64,000 bases of DNA from JBOGOC01 sp050747525 (GCA_050747525.1 JBOGOC010000107.1:1-64000); one strand, 5' to 3'; positions 9,301 to 19,920 are shown, numbered from the stretch's first letter. Numbers and translations: made by a program. The notes: generated by a model from the letters alone, not told the origin.

Positions 9301-9369
9301 CCGGCCGAGTGCAGTCCGCCGGGAGTCTGCCCGGTGGGTGGGAGAGACGGGAACCTGCCGCCTAACTGA
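6355..9369 (+). CDS. Large secreted protein with three 190-residue repeats and DUF4215-type Cys motifs
   Basis: ATG 6355 lies behind a GGGGGGGGAA purine run and begins a signal peptide (MRPRLSRLAIILLVLWSVLD). The 1,004-residue product has three copies of a domain that opens L-NG-FE-G and ends RFAGVxT...HVGVDNV, probably a carbohydrate-binding-like beta sandwich. Between them are DUF4215-like Cys motifs (EECDDGNN..GDGC) and CGDG segments, typical of surface proteins of Myxococcota and Acidobacteriota. After a Cys-rich stretch and a single thrombospondin-3-like DNCPLTFNP, the C-terminus (VKGDL...GTGIWW...GRDGNLP) resembles a terminal domain common to such proteins, possibly for surface attachment. 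Earlier in-frame codons from 6235 lack a leader. Ligand unknown. Confidence 0.85.
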   Translation: MRPRLSRLAIILLVLWSVLDVSTRVEALTPETESDSTNQGTTWPRQNGQLIEGAVSAGRGNAPGASWSPGKPFVVAGTTPPDPVSTALPIESSSIESPLALTCGNGVVEATELLINGNFEAGGLAGWTVSNQPGSAGTFIADTPGTTVPLSGNPTAPNPAGGAVYAVTDMSGPGTHALSQGFTIPFGASKVQLKFQMFVDDWSGVGPIFGPGGLDHTTPPNQHARVDLLAAGSPPFDTGAGVLATFYAGVDPLAPPNAYRDYSFDLTGVAVPGQSYVIRFAGVQTQFFQHVGVDNVSVITAETCDPPGLPPGLPQECRFNCTFCGDGVLNEVELLRNGDFELGVFAGWGVFNQPGGFGSFIVDTPGTTVPGSGFPTAPNPAGGGFYAVTDMTGPGAHALAQTFTVPVSASQVTLRFQMFVDDWSGSGGVVNPAGLNYTAAPNQHARVDLLTPGSPPLDTGAGVIATYYIGVDPGATPHPYTSYALDISGAVSPGGSYVIRFAGVETLSFQHVGVDNVSIVAREECDDGNNAPGDGCGAACTVEFCGDGTIDFGETCDPPGVPPGLPNECRGDCTFCGDGILDPGGDLLLNGDFEAGFASWLVADEPGSAGTFVTDAPGTTVPSSGHPTAANPGGGLLYAVTDMAGPGAHALLQTFTVPVGASQVTLAFQMFVNDWSGAGPVINPAGLTVLAGPNQHARVDLLVSGAPPLDTGAGVVATYYLSVDPGGPPNPYRSYVFDLTGVALPGGSYQIRFAGVETLSHLHVGVDNVRIVAREECDDGNNIDGDGCSSRCLDECGSGIINPREECDPPGLLPGGSDCCAAHAGAGCTDPVCADLICDANPACCIAGWSPFCAAAANLSALCVNGCSSVTKCTFECCVDSEGDGDCDKVDNCPLTFNPGGGTALFDQPVIAINDTTFAWQRPSNIHWVKGDLTLVSTYVEAGGGLGFGVTTLAAPDVPAVGTGIWWVIKPECPPGSWSTGSPAECSPPGVCPVGGRDGNLPPN
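6691..8670 (+). repeat. Three imperfect intragenic repeats
   Basis: Copies at about 6691-7251, 7351-7912 and 8110-8670 encode the same domain, with long identical peptides such as PNQHARVDLL and FQMFV. They diverge at the ends, so this is an old triplication within the gene. Confidence 0.8.
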
Positions 9370-9376
9370 GGTCGCC

Positions 9377-9408
9377 CCGGGGGAGGGCCGTGATCGGTCC
9401 TCCCCCGG
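9377..9408. terminator. Bidirectional hairpin between convergent genes
   Basis: A perfect 10-bp stem (CCGGGGGAGG / CCTCCCCCGG), extendable by three pairs, encloses a short loop between the stops of the secreted repeat protein and the Fpg gene. There is no U-tract. Its position between convergent genes suggests shared termination. Confidence 0.65.
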
Positions 9409-9415
9409 TGTTCAC

Positions 9416-10339
9416 TCAGGATCCGTCCTCGGGCCGCCGCAGCCCCAGGCCGCGGGCTTCCAGCTCTTCCAGGCTGCGCGGCCAGTCGTCGTGCAGCAGG
9501 CGCGACAGGGATCGATCGGCCAGCACGCGCCCCTGCGTCTGACAGCCGGGGCAGTAGTTCGACTCGTTCTGGGCGTGGACGATCCTCTGAACCGGCGCGC
9601 CGCACACCGGGCACGGCTTGCGGTGCCGCCCGTGCACCGCCATCCCTTCACGGAATGCGGTGACCTTCTCCGGGAAGCCGCCGGCAGTCTCCTGCCGCAG
9701 CCTGTCCGTCCATTCGGTGAGGACGGCGCGGCAGGCCTCGCGCAGCCGGCCGATCTCCTCGGGGGACAGGGCGTCGTTCATCTTGAATGGGGAGAGCCGG
9801 GCGCGATGCAGGATCTCGTCGGAATAGGCGTTGCCGATACCGCTGAACAGCCGGGGATCGGTCAGCGCGCGCTTGAGGGTGTGCCGCTCGCGCCGTAACG
9901 CCGCGGAGAACGCCTCCATGGACGCCTCCAGCACCTCGATCCCGCCGGGGTCGTGTCTTGCCAGATCACGCTCTCCCGCCACCACGTGCATCATGGCGCG
10001 GCGGCGGCTTCCCGCCTCGGTGAGGGCGAGCGTTCCGGTCGTGAAATCGAACGCGACGAGGCCCATCTTCCGGTGAAGCTTTGCCCTGCGCGGCTTCCAG
10101 TGCAGGCGCCCGGCGATCATCAGGTGCAGCACGATGAAGAGCTCCCCCTCGAGCGCCAGGACGAGGCGTTTCCCCAGACGGCGCACGCCGGTGACGCGGC
10201 GCCCCGCAGCCTCCTCGAGAGCGGGAGAGACGGAGCGCAGGACGAAGGGATGCCCCAGGCGGATTGCCTCGAGCGTGGCGCCGGCCAGGCGCGCCTCGAG
10301 GGCCTCGCGGTAGACGACGATGTCGGGGAGCTCGGGCAC
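9416..10339 (-). CDS. Fpg/Nei family DNA glycosylase
   Basis: The 307-residue protein starts MPELPD, with the Pro nucleophile (after Met removal) and catalytic Glu of the family. RRLGKRLVL carries the conserved lysine. The helix-two-turn-helix region (DPRLFSGIGNAYSDEILHRA) is present, and a zinc finger of four Cys (CPVC...CPGC) ends the domain, followed by a 35-residue tail. It excises oxidised bases such as 8-oxoguanine or oxidised pyrimidines and nicks the AP site. Fpg versus Nei cannot be decided by eye. The start lies 9 bases after the retropepsin stop, so the two are co-transcribed. Confidence 0.9.
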   Translation of the reverse strand: MPELPDIVVYREALEARLAGATLEAIRLGHPFVLRSVSPALEEAAGRRVTGVRRLGKRLVLALEGELFIVLHLMIAGRLHWKPRRAKLHRKMGLVAFDFTTGTLALTEAGSRRRAMMHVVAGERDLARHDPGGIEVLEASMEAFSAALRRERHTLKRALTDPRLFSGIGNAYSDEILHRARLSPFKMNDALSPEEIGRLREACRAVLTEWTDRLRQETAGGFPEKVTAFREGMAVHGRHRKPCPVCGAPVQRIVHAQNESNYCPGCQTQGRVLADRSLSRLLHDDWPRSLEELEARGLGLRRPEDGS

Positions 10340-10348
10340 CCGGGAAGT

Positions 10349-11452
10349 CTATCGCGCCTCGGGTGGAAGGGAGAGCTCGACGTCCATCTCGGCGCCGTCC
10401 CGCAGCAGCGTGAACCGCACGGGGGTTGCGCGCATGGCCAGGGCCACGTCGCCCGGCTTCATCGGGGCGACCGCCTGTCCGTTGATCCGGAGGATGGCGT
10501 CGCCGGCGCGCAGGCCCGCCTTCTCCGCGGGGGAGCCCGGCACCACCCCCTCGATCGGGATGCGGCCGTCCTGCATCCCCTTCGTCCTGATCCCCAGACG
10601 GGGACGCGCGGACGACACGATGGGACGCCCGTCGGACACCACCCGCAGGCGTTGGTTCTTCCGGTCGATGGTGATGGCCAGGTTGCGGAGCAGGTCGGTC
10701 CCCACGTTGGGATGGAACGATTCCATGAAATGCACGGTGGGGTTCTCGACGGTCAGCGCGCCCAGCTTGAACGAACCGGCCAGGGGCGCTGCATAGACGA
10801 TGTATTCCCGGTTCACGCTGTGCGCCCGCCCCACCTCCGTCAGGCCGCCGGCGAGAGGCAGCTCCTTCGAAAGGGCCAGCGGCATCGACAGGAAGCCTGT
10901 GGAGCCGGTGTCCAGGTGCGCCGTGTACGGCTTGCCGGCCACGTCGATCCGGACCTGCGGGATGCCGTGCTCGAGCGGCGCTTCCAGCACGGTGATGCCG
11001 TCGGGCAGCGGAAGCTCCCCTTTCTCGAGCCGCACACGGCCGGCCGGGTAGTCGAGGGTCACCAGCATGCCGTCGCCGAACAGGCCCAGCCCGAGGACTC
11101 CCCGCGGGCGGTCGTCGCCCCGGTAGAGAGGGCGATCCCAGCTCAGCGCCTCCACCCCGTCCAGCACCTGGCCGAGCGCCTCGACCCGGTCCACCCGAAC
11201 CTTCTTCACAGGGATCGCATGGGGGTTGGTGGGGTCTCCCACGGCGTCTTCCCCCACCACGGGGAGCCCCAGCTCCACGGCCAGATCCTCGTCCACGATG
11301 AGGTTGGGGGCCGCCCCGCTGTCCAGCAGGAACCACCAGGGCCCGCGGCCATTCAGCTTGAGCTCGATGGCCGGCTTTCCAAACCGCAGATCCATGGGGG
11401 TCTCGGCGAAGGCGGGGGGCAGGGTCAGGGCGGCAAGCATCAGGACGGGCAT
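10349..11452 (-). CDS. Exported retropepsin-like aspartic protease with PDZ domain
   Basis: A signal peptide (MPVLMLAALTLPPAFA) is followed by two aspartic-protease half sites in one chain: LLDSGA (Asp 44) and LDTGS (Asp 181). Two such halves make a pseudo-dimeric retropepsin-like domain of the kind found in periplasmic proteins. Residues about 280-367 form a PDZ domain (IEGVVPGSPAEKAGLRAGDAI), which would bind C-termini or mediate assembly. ATG 11452 is preferred because GGAGG sits six bases upstream; an in-frame start at 11470 is possible. First gene of a two-gene operon with the DNA glycosylase. Peptide substrate unknown. Confidence 0.88.
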   Translation of the reverse strand: MPVLMLAALTLPPAFAETPMDLRFGKPAIELKLNGRGPWWFLLDSGAAPNLIVDEDLAVELGLPVVGEDAVGDPTNPHAIPVKKVRVDRVEALGQVLDGVEALSWDRPLYRGDDRPRGVLGLGLFGDGMLVTLDYPAGRVRLEKGELPLPDGITVLEAPLEHGIPQVRIDVAGKPYTAHLDTGSTGFLSMPLALSKELPLAGGLTEVGRAHSVNREYIVYAAPLAGSFKLGALTVENPTVHFMESFHPNVGTDLLRNLAITIDRKNQRLRVVSDGRPIVSSARPRLGIRTKGMQDGRIPIEGVVPGSPAEKAGLRAGDAILRINGQAVAPMKPGDVALAMRATPVRFTLLRDGAEMDVELSLPPEAR

Positions 11453-11599
11453 GGCATCACCTCCGCCCACTCAACGTGGCTCCGGTCCGGGCAGTCTCAA
11501 AAATCACCGGATCGGGGGATTGATTTGAGCCGCTTCGGTGATAGCATCGGCCGCATCCGGCATAACCTGGCTCGACGGCACAGTGCATTCGGCGGCGAA

Positions 11600-11842
11600 A
11601 TGAATCACACCATTCCCCCTGATCGGGTCGACGTCTACAGGCGGCGGCGCGACGTTCCGGGAGAAGAGTTCCGCCGCCTCCTCACCGAGGTCTCCAGCGA
11701 AGAGCAGGACGCCTTCAGCAGGGCCACGCAGCTCGTGGAGGCGCTGCGGGCCGAGTTCCCGACCTACGAGTTCACCCTGAAGGTGGTGGAAGCGGACCCC
11801 GGCCCCTCTAACTCCCAGGCCCCTCGCTCACGAACTGCTTGA
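11600..11842 (+). CDS. Small conserved-looking protein, 80 aa
   Basis: ATG 11600 opens an 80-residue soluble, charged, probably helical protein (GEEFRRLLTEVSSEEQDAFSRA). Third codon positions are strongly G/C, as in neighbouring genes, which supports coding. The upstream same-frame sequence is antisense to the retropepsin gene and is not part of it. The 3' end overlaps the S9 peptidase gene by 35 bases tail to tail. A weak promoter-like pair lies near 11520-11550. Function unknown. Confidence 0.55.
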   Translation: MNHTIPPDRVDVYRRRRDVPGEEFRRLLTEVSSEEQDAFSRATQLVEALRAEFPTYEFTLKVVEADPGPSNSQAPRSRTA

Positions 11843-13871
11843 TCCAGTCGCGCACCTGCGCGTACCAGAACATCGAGTTGTTCGGCTTGAGCACCCAGTG
11901 GTTCTCATCGGGGAAGTAGATCAGCCGGCTCTTCACGCCCTTGTTTTGCAGCGTCTGGAACAGCTCGATCCCCTGATTGAGCGGCACGCGGTAGTCGAGC
12001 TGTCCGTGGATGACCAGGGTGGGCGTGTCGAAGTTCTTCGCGCCGAAGTGGGGCGATGAGATCTGGAAGACCTGAGGGTTCTCCCAGTGCTCACCGAAGC
12101 GCCGCTTGCCGGCGCCGTAGTCGGCGCCGTACTGCGTGTACCAGTTGTACACGGCGGCGTGCGCGATGAGCGTCTTGAAGGGGTGCTCGCGGCCCAGCAG
12201 GATGGACGCCAGGTAGCCGCCGAAGCTCCCGCCTCCCGCCACCATGCGATCGGGGTCGGCCCATGGCTGGGAGGACAGCCAGCGGCCCGCCTTGATCGAG
12301 TCTTCGTAGGGATACTCGGACTGGCGCGGATTGATGGAGTCGGTGAAAGCCTGGCCGAACCCGCTCGAGCCGTGGAAGTTGTGCCACGCCGTGACGTAGC
12401 CCCATCCCGCGAAGATCTGCGCGTTCCAGCGCGGCTGCCAGGCGTCGGTGATGCCGTTGTGCGGGCCCCCGTGCAGGATCAGGAAGATGGGCCACTTGCG
12501 CGATCGATCGAAGCCCGGCGGGTAGTTGACCCACATCTGCACGTTCTCGTTGCGCGCCCCCTTGAAGACCACGCTCTCGTATGTGCCGAAGTCGACTACG
12601 GCCAGCACCTCGTCGTTGAAGCTGGAGATCTTGGTGGATGCTCCCGTGGCCGTGTCCACCGTCACCAGGGTGGGAGGCTCCACGAAGCTCTGCCGCAGGG
12701 CGACCATCACGCGGCCGTCCTTCGACAGGGACAGCCCCGAGTAGCTGCGTTCCCGCGTGAGTGGAGCCCACCGTCCCGGGGGCACGTCGATGCGATACAC
12801 ACGCTGGTTCCCGGCGTCGTCGATGGCGCCGAACAGGGCGTCGGAGCGCGGCGACCAGATCAGGCCGGTGGCCGAGCGGTCCCACGACTCGGTCGCCACG
12901 CGGTTCTCGCCGGTCTTGCGATCGCGCAGCACGAGGCGGATACGGTCCGCGTAGAACCCCTTGATGGTCTGGCGCCCGAAGGCGAGCCAGCGCCCATCCG
13001 GGCTGTACAGGGGAGAGCCGTCGTCGGCGATGTTCTCGGAGGTGATGTCGCGGGCCTCGCCGCCCGCGACCGGCACGATGAAGACGTTCTCGTTGGAGTC
13101 GACCCCCGTGGTGTCCACGTTGGAGACGAACGCGGCCTCGGTCCCTTCGGGAGAGAGGTCGTACGAGCCGGCTCCCGGCTCTTCGCGCGGCAGGCAGCGC
13201 CCCGTGGGGAGGGTGATGGGATGCGGCTCTCCGCCCTCCAGGTCGATGCTGTACAAGTGCGGGTCGCGATCCTCGACCCAGTGATCCCAGTAGCGGATGA
13301 TCGGCTTGTCCCACACCTTGGCGGTCACCTTGGAGTCCTTGCGCTCCTTGAGGCGCTTGCCCTGATCCTCCCAGGTGGCCAGGTCCGGCCAGATCCATGT
13401 GATGAAGGCGATGCGCTTCGAGTCGGGGAACCACTTCGCCGAGGAGGCCCCCGTGGGGACCTTGCTGACGCGCCGGGCTTCGCCCCCGGCCACGGGAATC
13501 ACCCAGATCTGGGTTTCCTCGTCACCGTCGCGCTTCGATTCGAACAGGATCCACTGGCCGTCGGGGCTCCAGGAGGGGTTGCTGTCCCCGGCGTCGTGCG
13601 TGGTGAGACGGCGCGCCTCGGCGCCCCGGGTGGAGACGAGCCACAGGTCGGTCTTTCCCTTGTCTTCCTTCAGGTCGTAGGCGGTGACCGACACCACGGC
13701 CCAGGCGCCGTCGGGCGACACGGAGGGCGCTCCCAGACGCTTGAGCTTCCACAGGGTCTCGGCCGTGATCGGCCCGCGGGACGCGGGCGTCTCGGCGGCC
13801 GGCAGGTTTCCCACACACAGAAGCAGGGAGCCCGCCAGCAGGAGAGCCAGTCCTCCTCGATTCATGCCCAT
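11808..13871 (-). CDS. S9 family peptidase (prolyl oligopeptidase/dipeptidyl-peptidase-like), exported
   Basis: After a signal peptide (LALLLAGSLLLCVG) the first 400 residues contain several WD40-like beta-propeller blades with the phrase SPDG-W, as in TolB and DPP-IV-like enzymes. The C-terminal 250 residues are the alpha/beta-hydrolase: HGGPHNG oxyanion strand, nucleophile elbow GGGSFGGY, acid HGQLDYRVP and histidine PDENHWVLK. It should cleave short peptides in the periplasm or outside. ATG 13871 has GAGG seven bases upstream; GTG 13874 and ATG 13865 are alternatives. It is divergent from the pyrophosphatase gene. Confidence 0.92.
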   Translation of the reverse strand: MGMNRGGLALLLAGSLLLCVGNLPAAETPASRGPITAETLWKLKRLGAPSVSPDGAWAVVSVTAYDLKEDKGKTDLWLVSTRGAEARRLTTHDAGDSNPSWSPDGQWILFESKRDGDEETQIWVIPVAGGEARRVSKVPTGASSAKWFPDSKRIAFITWIWPDLATWEDQGKRLKERKDSKVTAKVWDKPIIRYWDHWVEDRDPHLYSIDLEGGEPHPITLPTGRCLPREEPGAGSYDLSPEGTEAAFVSNVDTTGVDSNENVFIVPVAGGEARDITSENIADDGSPLYSPDGRWLAFGRQTIKGFYADRIRLVLRDRKTGENRVATESWDRSATGLIWSPRSDALFGAIDDAGNQRVYRIDVPPGRWAPLTRERSYSGLSLSKDGRVMVALRQSFVEPPTLVTVDTATGASTKISSFNDEVLAVVDFGTYESVVFKGARNENVQMWVNYPPGFDRSRKWPIFLILHGGPHNGITDAWQPRWNAQIFAGWGYVTAWHNFHGSSGFGQAFTDSINPRQSEYPYEDSIKAGRWLSSQPWADPDRMVAGGGSFGGYLASILLGREHPFKTLIAHAAVYNWYTQYGADYGAGKRRFGEHWENPQVFQISSPHFGAKNFDTPTLVIHGQLDYRVPLNQGIELFQTLQNKGVKSRLIYFPDENHWVLKPNNSMFWYAQVRDWIKQFVSEGPGS

Positions 13872-13891
13872 CACATTACCTCATGCTCCGA

Positions 13892-13921
13892 TTAGACTTC
13901 CTGACAAAACCCTGCTATAAA
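13892..13921 (+). promoter_or_regulatory. Candidate promoter of the pyrophosphatase operon
   Basis: An extended -10 element (TGCTATAAA, hexamer 13916-13921) is preceded at 18 bases by TTAGAC (13892-13897), in the only AT-rich part of the divergent region. The leader to ATG 14054 would be about 125 bases. Confidence 0.5.
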
Positions 13922-14053
13922 GCTCCGGTTTCCCATCTCATGCGGACAGGGTGCTGAAGCGTTCGCGGGTCCGCGGGCGGCCAACCCCATTCAATCCGGC
14001 TTCGGGAGGCACCGGTTCCACCGGCCGCCATCCGGGCCTGAGGAGAGATCAAG

Positions 14054-16488
<2,435 letters not shown>

Positions 16489-16492
<4 letters not shown>

Positions 16493-17400
16493 GGCGGGCG
16501 GGAGGGGTTGCTCTCCTGCTGATGGCGGCAGGAGTCACGGCGGCATCGGCGGCCAGGGAACGGCCGTTCGATCTGGCTGCGGCCCCGGACGCGTCCGCGC
16601 GCGAATACGTCCGGACGAACAACCTGTCGGCCCTCAAGGGGGTCCGCAAGGTGGTCATCCCCAGCTTCCAGATGGAGTTCGTCGTCGAGACGCAGACACA
16701 CCAGCTGGCTCCTGCTCGCACGAACGACATGGCGCGGCTGACGGGCGTCGATCGGGAGGCCTTCACCCGCATCGCGGACGGCTTCCACGCCGCGCTGGTG
16801 GCCGGCCTGAAGGGACTGGGGGTCGAGGTGCTGCCAGCAGAGACGGTGCGGGGCGCCGCCGCCTGGGACGAGTACAAGCCGGCGCCGAGGGGCTCGCCCA
16901 CCACCGTCAGCGCGCCCGACCATACGTCCCTGCTGCTGTCCGTCGCCGACATGCCGCTCTATTTCAACATCGGCGACCGGCGCGTCCCCGACAGGTTCAC
17001 CCGGGTGCCGCCCGCCTTCGAGGTGGCGCTGGCGAAGGAGGTGGCCGTCCCGCTCCTGCGCGTCCGCATGGTGATCGACATCACCCGGCACACGGGAGAG
17101 GTGAAAGGAAAGGCGGCCGTCACGCTGAAGGAATCGGCGACCGGCCTGACCGTCATCACGCCGAGCGGGCGGACCGCCGTCATCTCGCTGGGGGAAAACG
17201 TCAACGCCGCGGCCGCGACGTTCGAGGTGAAGGGGGTCGACCCCTCCTTCTGGGATGACGCGCCGGCTCCTTTCTATTCCGCCACGAAGAGCCCGTCGCA
17301 CGCGATCCAGGGGACCTCGCCGACCTACGAGAAGGCGGTCAACGACCATCTCGGCGCCGTGCTGGCCATGTTTCTGGCGGAGATCAAGACCGCCCTCTAG
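16489..17400 (+). CDS. Secreted protein coupled to the pyrophosphatase, unknown function
   Basis: The 303-residue product begins with a signal peptide (RRAGGVALLLMAAGVTAASA). The mature part has no domain I recognise; it contains VRKVVIPSFQMEFVVETQT early, and near its end YEKAVNDHLGAVLAMFLAEI, suggesting a mixed alpha/beta exported protein. Its ATG overlaps the pyrophosphatase TGA (ATGA), so expression is coupled to the pump. No role in ion pumping can be read from the sequence. Transcription would run into the inverted-repeat element immediately after its stop codon. Confidence 0.75.
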
Positions 17401-17407
17401 TCGGGGC

Positions 17408-17586
17408 GCCGCCCGGCGGGGAGTGGTCTCCGCGGCGCGCTCGCCGGCGTGGCGTTGGCCACGCCGACTCGCTCCATTCCCTCCTCGCCTCGCGCGACCT
17501 GCCCGCGCACAAGCGCGCGCGGGCAACGCTCGCGCGACCCGGCTCGTCGGTCATAGGGCCGCTTCGACCACTCCCCGCCGGGCGGC
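17408..17586. repeat. 179-bp structured inverted-repeat element
   Basis: Perfect 21-bp inverted arms at 17408-17428 and 17566-17586 (core GGCGGGGAGTGGTC and its complement) bound a very GC-rich, non-coding segment between convergent genes. Inside are two more perfect hairpins: GGCGTGGC-GTTG-GCCACGCC near 17446-17465 and TGCCCGCGC...GCGCGGGCA near 17499-17524, plus the direct repeat CTCGCGCGACC-like at 17488 and 17529. This looks like a miniature inverted-repeat or REP/BIME-type element, or a complex bidirectional terminator. No target-site duplication or ORF was found. Confidence 0.7.
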
Positions 17587-17622
17587 TCGCGATGTATCGG
17601 GCGACCGATCGCGGCTACGTGC

Positions 17623-18906
17623 TCAGCCCGTCGGCGCGATGGTGTGCTCGGGCTGCGGCTGGGGAGCAGGCGTGCGTGTGGTCCACGCGTAGATCCAGAA
17701 GCTGCCCGCGGCGAGGATGGACGCGGCGAAGAAGGCGGCGCCGGGTAGATGGATGGGGGCATCGGGGGCGGAGAAGCGGCCGAAGAGCTGGGTCATCAGG
17801 GGCGGGCCGATGATGGAGCTGAGCGAGAAAAGGGACGCCACTGCGCCCTGCAGCTCGCCCTGGGCATCCGGGGCCACGCGGTGGGACATGAACGCGTTGG
17901 TGGTGGGCATCACCAGGGCGCCGAACATCCAGGTCGGGAGCCAGGCGAACATCATCCATCCTGACGTCGCGGTTCCGTAGCCAAGGTAGCCCACCGCGGC
18001 CACGGCGATCCCCAGCAGCGCGGCGCGCCGCTCTCCCAGGCGGGGGACCAGGTGGCGCATCAGGACCATCTGGCTGAAGGCCATGACGGCGCCGGCCAGG
18101 GCCAGCGACGCGCCGATCGTGGCGTCCGGCCACGCGAAGCGGAACTTCGTGTAGAAGGCCCAGGTGGACGGCATGACCTGATGCCCCAGCATCCACAGGA
18201 ACAGGGCGCCCAGCAGGCCCAGCACCACCGGCAGCCTGCGCAGCTGGAGCAGGGTCCCCAGGGGGTTGGCGCGCTTCAGATCGAAGCCGCGGCGCTTGTC
18301 CGGCGGGAGCGACTCGGGGAGCACGAAATACCCGTAGGCGAAGTTGGCCAGGCTGAGGCCCGCGGCCACGAAGAACGGCGTGCGCGGACCGAAACCGCCC
18401 AGCAGTCCGCCCAGCGCGGGACCCAGGATGAACCCGACTCCGAAGCAGGCGCTGATCAGCCCGAAGTTCTGCGCGCGCTTTTCGGGCGGGCTGACGTCGG
18501 CCACGAAGGCGTAGGCCGGGGTGAACGACGCTCCTGCGACCCCGGAGATCAGGCGCCCCACGAACAGCCAGGCATAGCTCGGCGCGAAGCCCATGACCAG
18601 GAAGTCGATCCCCAGCGCTCCGACCGCGAACAGCAGCACCGGCCGGCGGCCGTAGCGATCCGACAGATTGCCCAGCACCGGCGCGCAGAGGAACTGCATC
18701 ACGGCGTAGATGAAGGCCAGCCAGCCTCCCTTGATGGCCGCGTGGCTCACGCTCTCGCCGGTCAGGTCCACCAGCAGCGCGGGGAGCACCGGCAGGATGA
18801 GGCCGAAGCTGATGACGTCGAGCAGGACGGTGACCGCGACGAACAGGATGGCGTGCCTGCCGGAAGCGGGACGCGTCACAGGCCGCCGCCCCATCGGAAC
18901 TGCCAT
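17623..18906 (-). CDS. MFS transporter, TetA-like drug/proton antiporter family
   Basis: The 427-residue protein has 12 probable membrane helices. Loop 2-3 carries the MFS signature GNLSDRYGRRPVLL, as in TetA-type drug/H+ antiporters, and helix 5 holds an antiporter-like glycine-rich segment (GVGFILGPALGGLLGG). Substrate cannot be inferred; tetracycline export is not implied. The N-terminal 18 residues are basic and polar, and MGRRP at 18894 is an alternative start. The start overlaps the stop of the upstream outer-membrane protein gene by 31 bases, so they share a transcript. The hairpin element lies just downstream. Confidence 0.88.
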   Translation of the reverse strand: MAVPMGRRPVTRPASGRHAILFVAVTVLLDVISFGLILPVLPALLVDLTGESVSHAAIKGGWLAFIYAVMQFLCAPVLGNLSDRYGRRPVLLFAVGALGIDFLVMGFAPSYAWLFVGRLISGVAGASFTPAYAFVADVSPPEKRAQNFGLISACFGVGFILGPALGGLLGGFGPRTPFFVAAGLSLANFAYGYFVLPESLPPDKRRGFDLKRANPLGTLLQLRRLPVVLGLLGALFLWMLGHQVMPSTWAFYTKFRFAWPDATIGASLALAGAVMAFSQMVLMRHLVPRLGERRAALLGIAVAAVGYLGYGTATSGWMMFAWLPTWMFGALVMPTTNAFMSHRVAPDAQGELQGAVASLFSLSSIIGPPLMTQLFGRFSAPDAPIHLPGAAFFAASILAAGSFWIYAWTTRTPAPQPQPEHTIAPTG

Positions 18907-19814
18907 GCGGCGCCGAGCACGTCGAAGTTGTTGCCGGTGCGCGCCGACACGCCGCGGCTGGCGTAGAGCTTGACGGAGTGGTGGCGGTTCACGGGAATGG
19001 CCAGCGTGGCCCCCAGGCGCCAGTTGCGCTGCCGGTTATCAAGGCGCGTCCCATCGAGACTGGTCTGCCCGCCGGTGAACCAGGTCGCGTCGACAGAGGT
19101 CCACATGCCGGAGAGGAAGGAGTAGATGACGTGCGCCTGCAGGGAGTAGAGCGGGTCCTGCGAGCGCGTGATGCCGCCGAAGAAGTCCGTGTTGTCCGTG
19201 AACAAGGTGGCACCTGCCGTGGCCTCCAGCGTCCATCGGCCCAGGGCCTTGGACACACCCACCTCGGGCTTGAAGGACCAGCGGTGCGTGCCGATGTTGA
19301 CCAGGCGCTCGTCGTCGTACTGCCCCCAGGGCACCGACACCTGCAGGCTCGCACCCACGATCACGTCCTGCCGGTACTGTCCGAACTGGGGAAGCCTCAT
19401 GGCCGGGGCGCCGAAAAAATTCACCGACAACCGGAACCTGGGGTCTCCGAATCCCTGGACGTCGCGATCGACCGTTTCTCCCGCGAATTCCGCCGATCCC
19501 GACAGCCACGTGAACGGCACCACGGCGTCGACCTTGGCCGACTTGCCCCACAGGTCGAGCACGCGGAAGTACCCGAGCACCATGTTGGAGGTCTCGAGCT
19601 GCAGGTCGGTCAGAGGAACGGCGGGATCCAGAGGCAGCCCGCCATCCGTGAACGCGTAGCCCGTGATCAGGAAGTTCACGCCCACGGGCGCGTTGGAATA
19701 GGCGCGTGGCTCGATGTCCTGGGCGAACGCCGTCGTCCCCCCGCAGAGCAGCGCGCAGGCCGCGATGGCCTCCAGCGTCCGCATCCTGATCGTCGTGACC
19801 ACGCTCCAGCCCAT
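18876..19814 (-). CDS. Outer-membrane beta-barrel protein (MetA-pathway/transporter-like family)
   Basis: The 312-residue protein has a signal peptide ending near TTAFAQ and a body of alternating hydrophobic strands ending in an aromatic/hydrophobic C-terminus (AAWQFRWGGGL), as expected for an outer-membrane barrel. The pattern (APVGVNFLITGYAFTDGG..., GDPRFRLSVNFFGAPAM) resembles the family annotated as phenol-degradation MetA or putative transporter. Its gene overlaps the MFS pump start, so the pair may move a compound across both membranes. Ligand unknown. It may start at MRTLEAI further in. Confidence 0.75.
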   Translation of the reverse strand: MGWSVVTTIRMRTLEAIAACALLCGGTTAFAQDIEPRAYSNAPVGVNFLITGYAFTDGGLPLDPAVPLTDLQLETSNMVLGYFRVLDLWGKSAKVDAVVPFTWLSGSAEFAGETVDRDVQGFGDPRFRLSVNFFGAPAMRLPQFGQYRQDVIVGASLQVSVPWGQYDDERLVNIGTHRWSFKPEVGVSKALGRWTLEATAGATLFTDNTDFFGGITRSQDPLYSLQAHVIYSFLSGMWTSVDATWFTGGQTSLDGTRLDNRQRNWRLGATLAIPVNRHHSVKLYASRGVSARTGNNFDVLGAAWQFRWGGGL

Positions 19815-19856
19815 CGGCGACCTCTGCTGTCGGGTCGGTCGCGCTCACTATGCCGG

Positions 19857-19884
19857 TTGAATTGCGGCCTTTCAAGCCTATATT
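19857..19884 (+). promoter_or_regulatory. Promoter of the REC-PAS-GGDEF-EAL gene
   Basis: TTGAAT (19857-19862) and TATATT (19879-19884) with 16-base spacing lie 37 bases before the start codon, in an AT-enriched gap. Confidence 0.55.
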
Positions 19885-19920
19885 CGGCCGGGATCCAGTT
19901 TCCTGGAGACCCCTGCCCGT

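Noticed and set aside
9953..11599. Long plus-strand frame leading into the 80-residue protein
   Set aside because: This part is antisense to the retropepsin and glycosylase genes; only the part from ATG 11600 lies outside them and looks coding.
17400..17622. Possible CRISPR or tRNA in the structured gap
   Set aside because: There is one inverted element only, no regular spacer-repeat spacing, no tRNA arms or TTCGA-type T-loop.
17623..18906. Tetracycline resistance gene
   Set aside because: The MFS motif is shared by many drug/proton antiporters; there is no basis to name the substrate.
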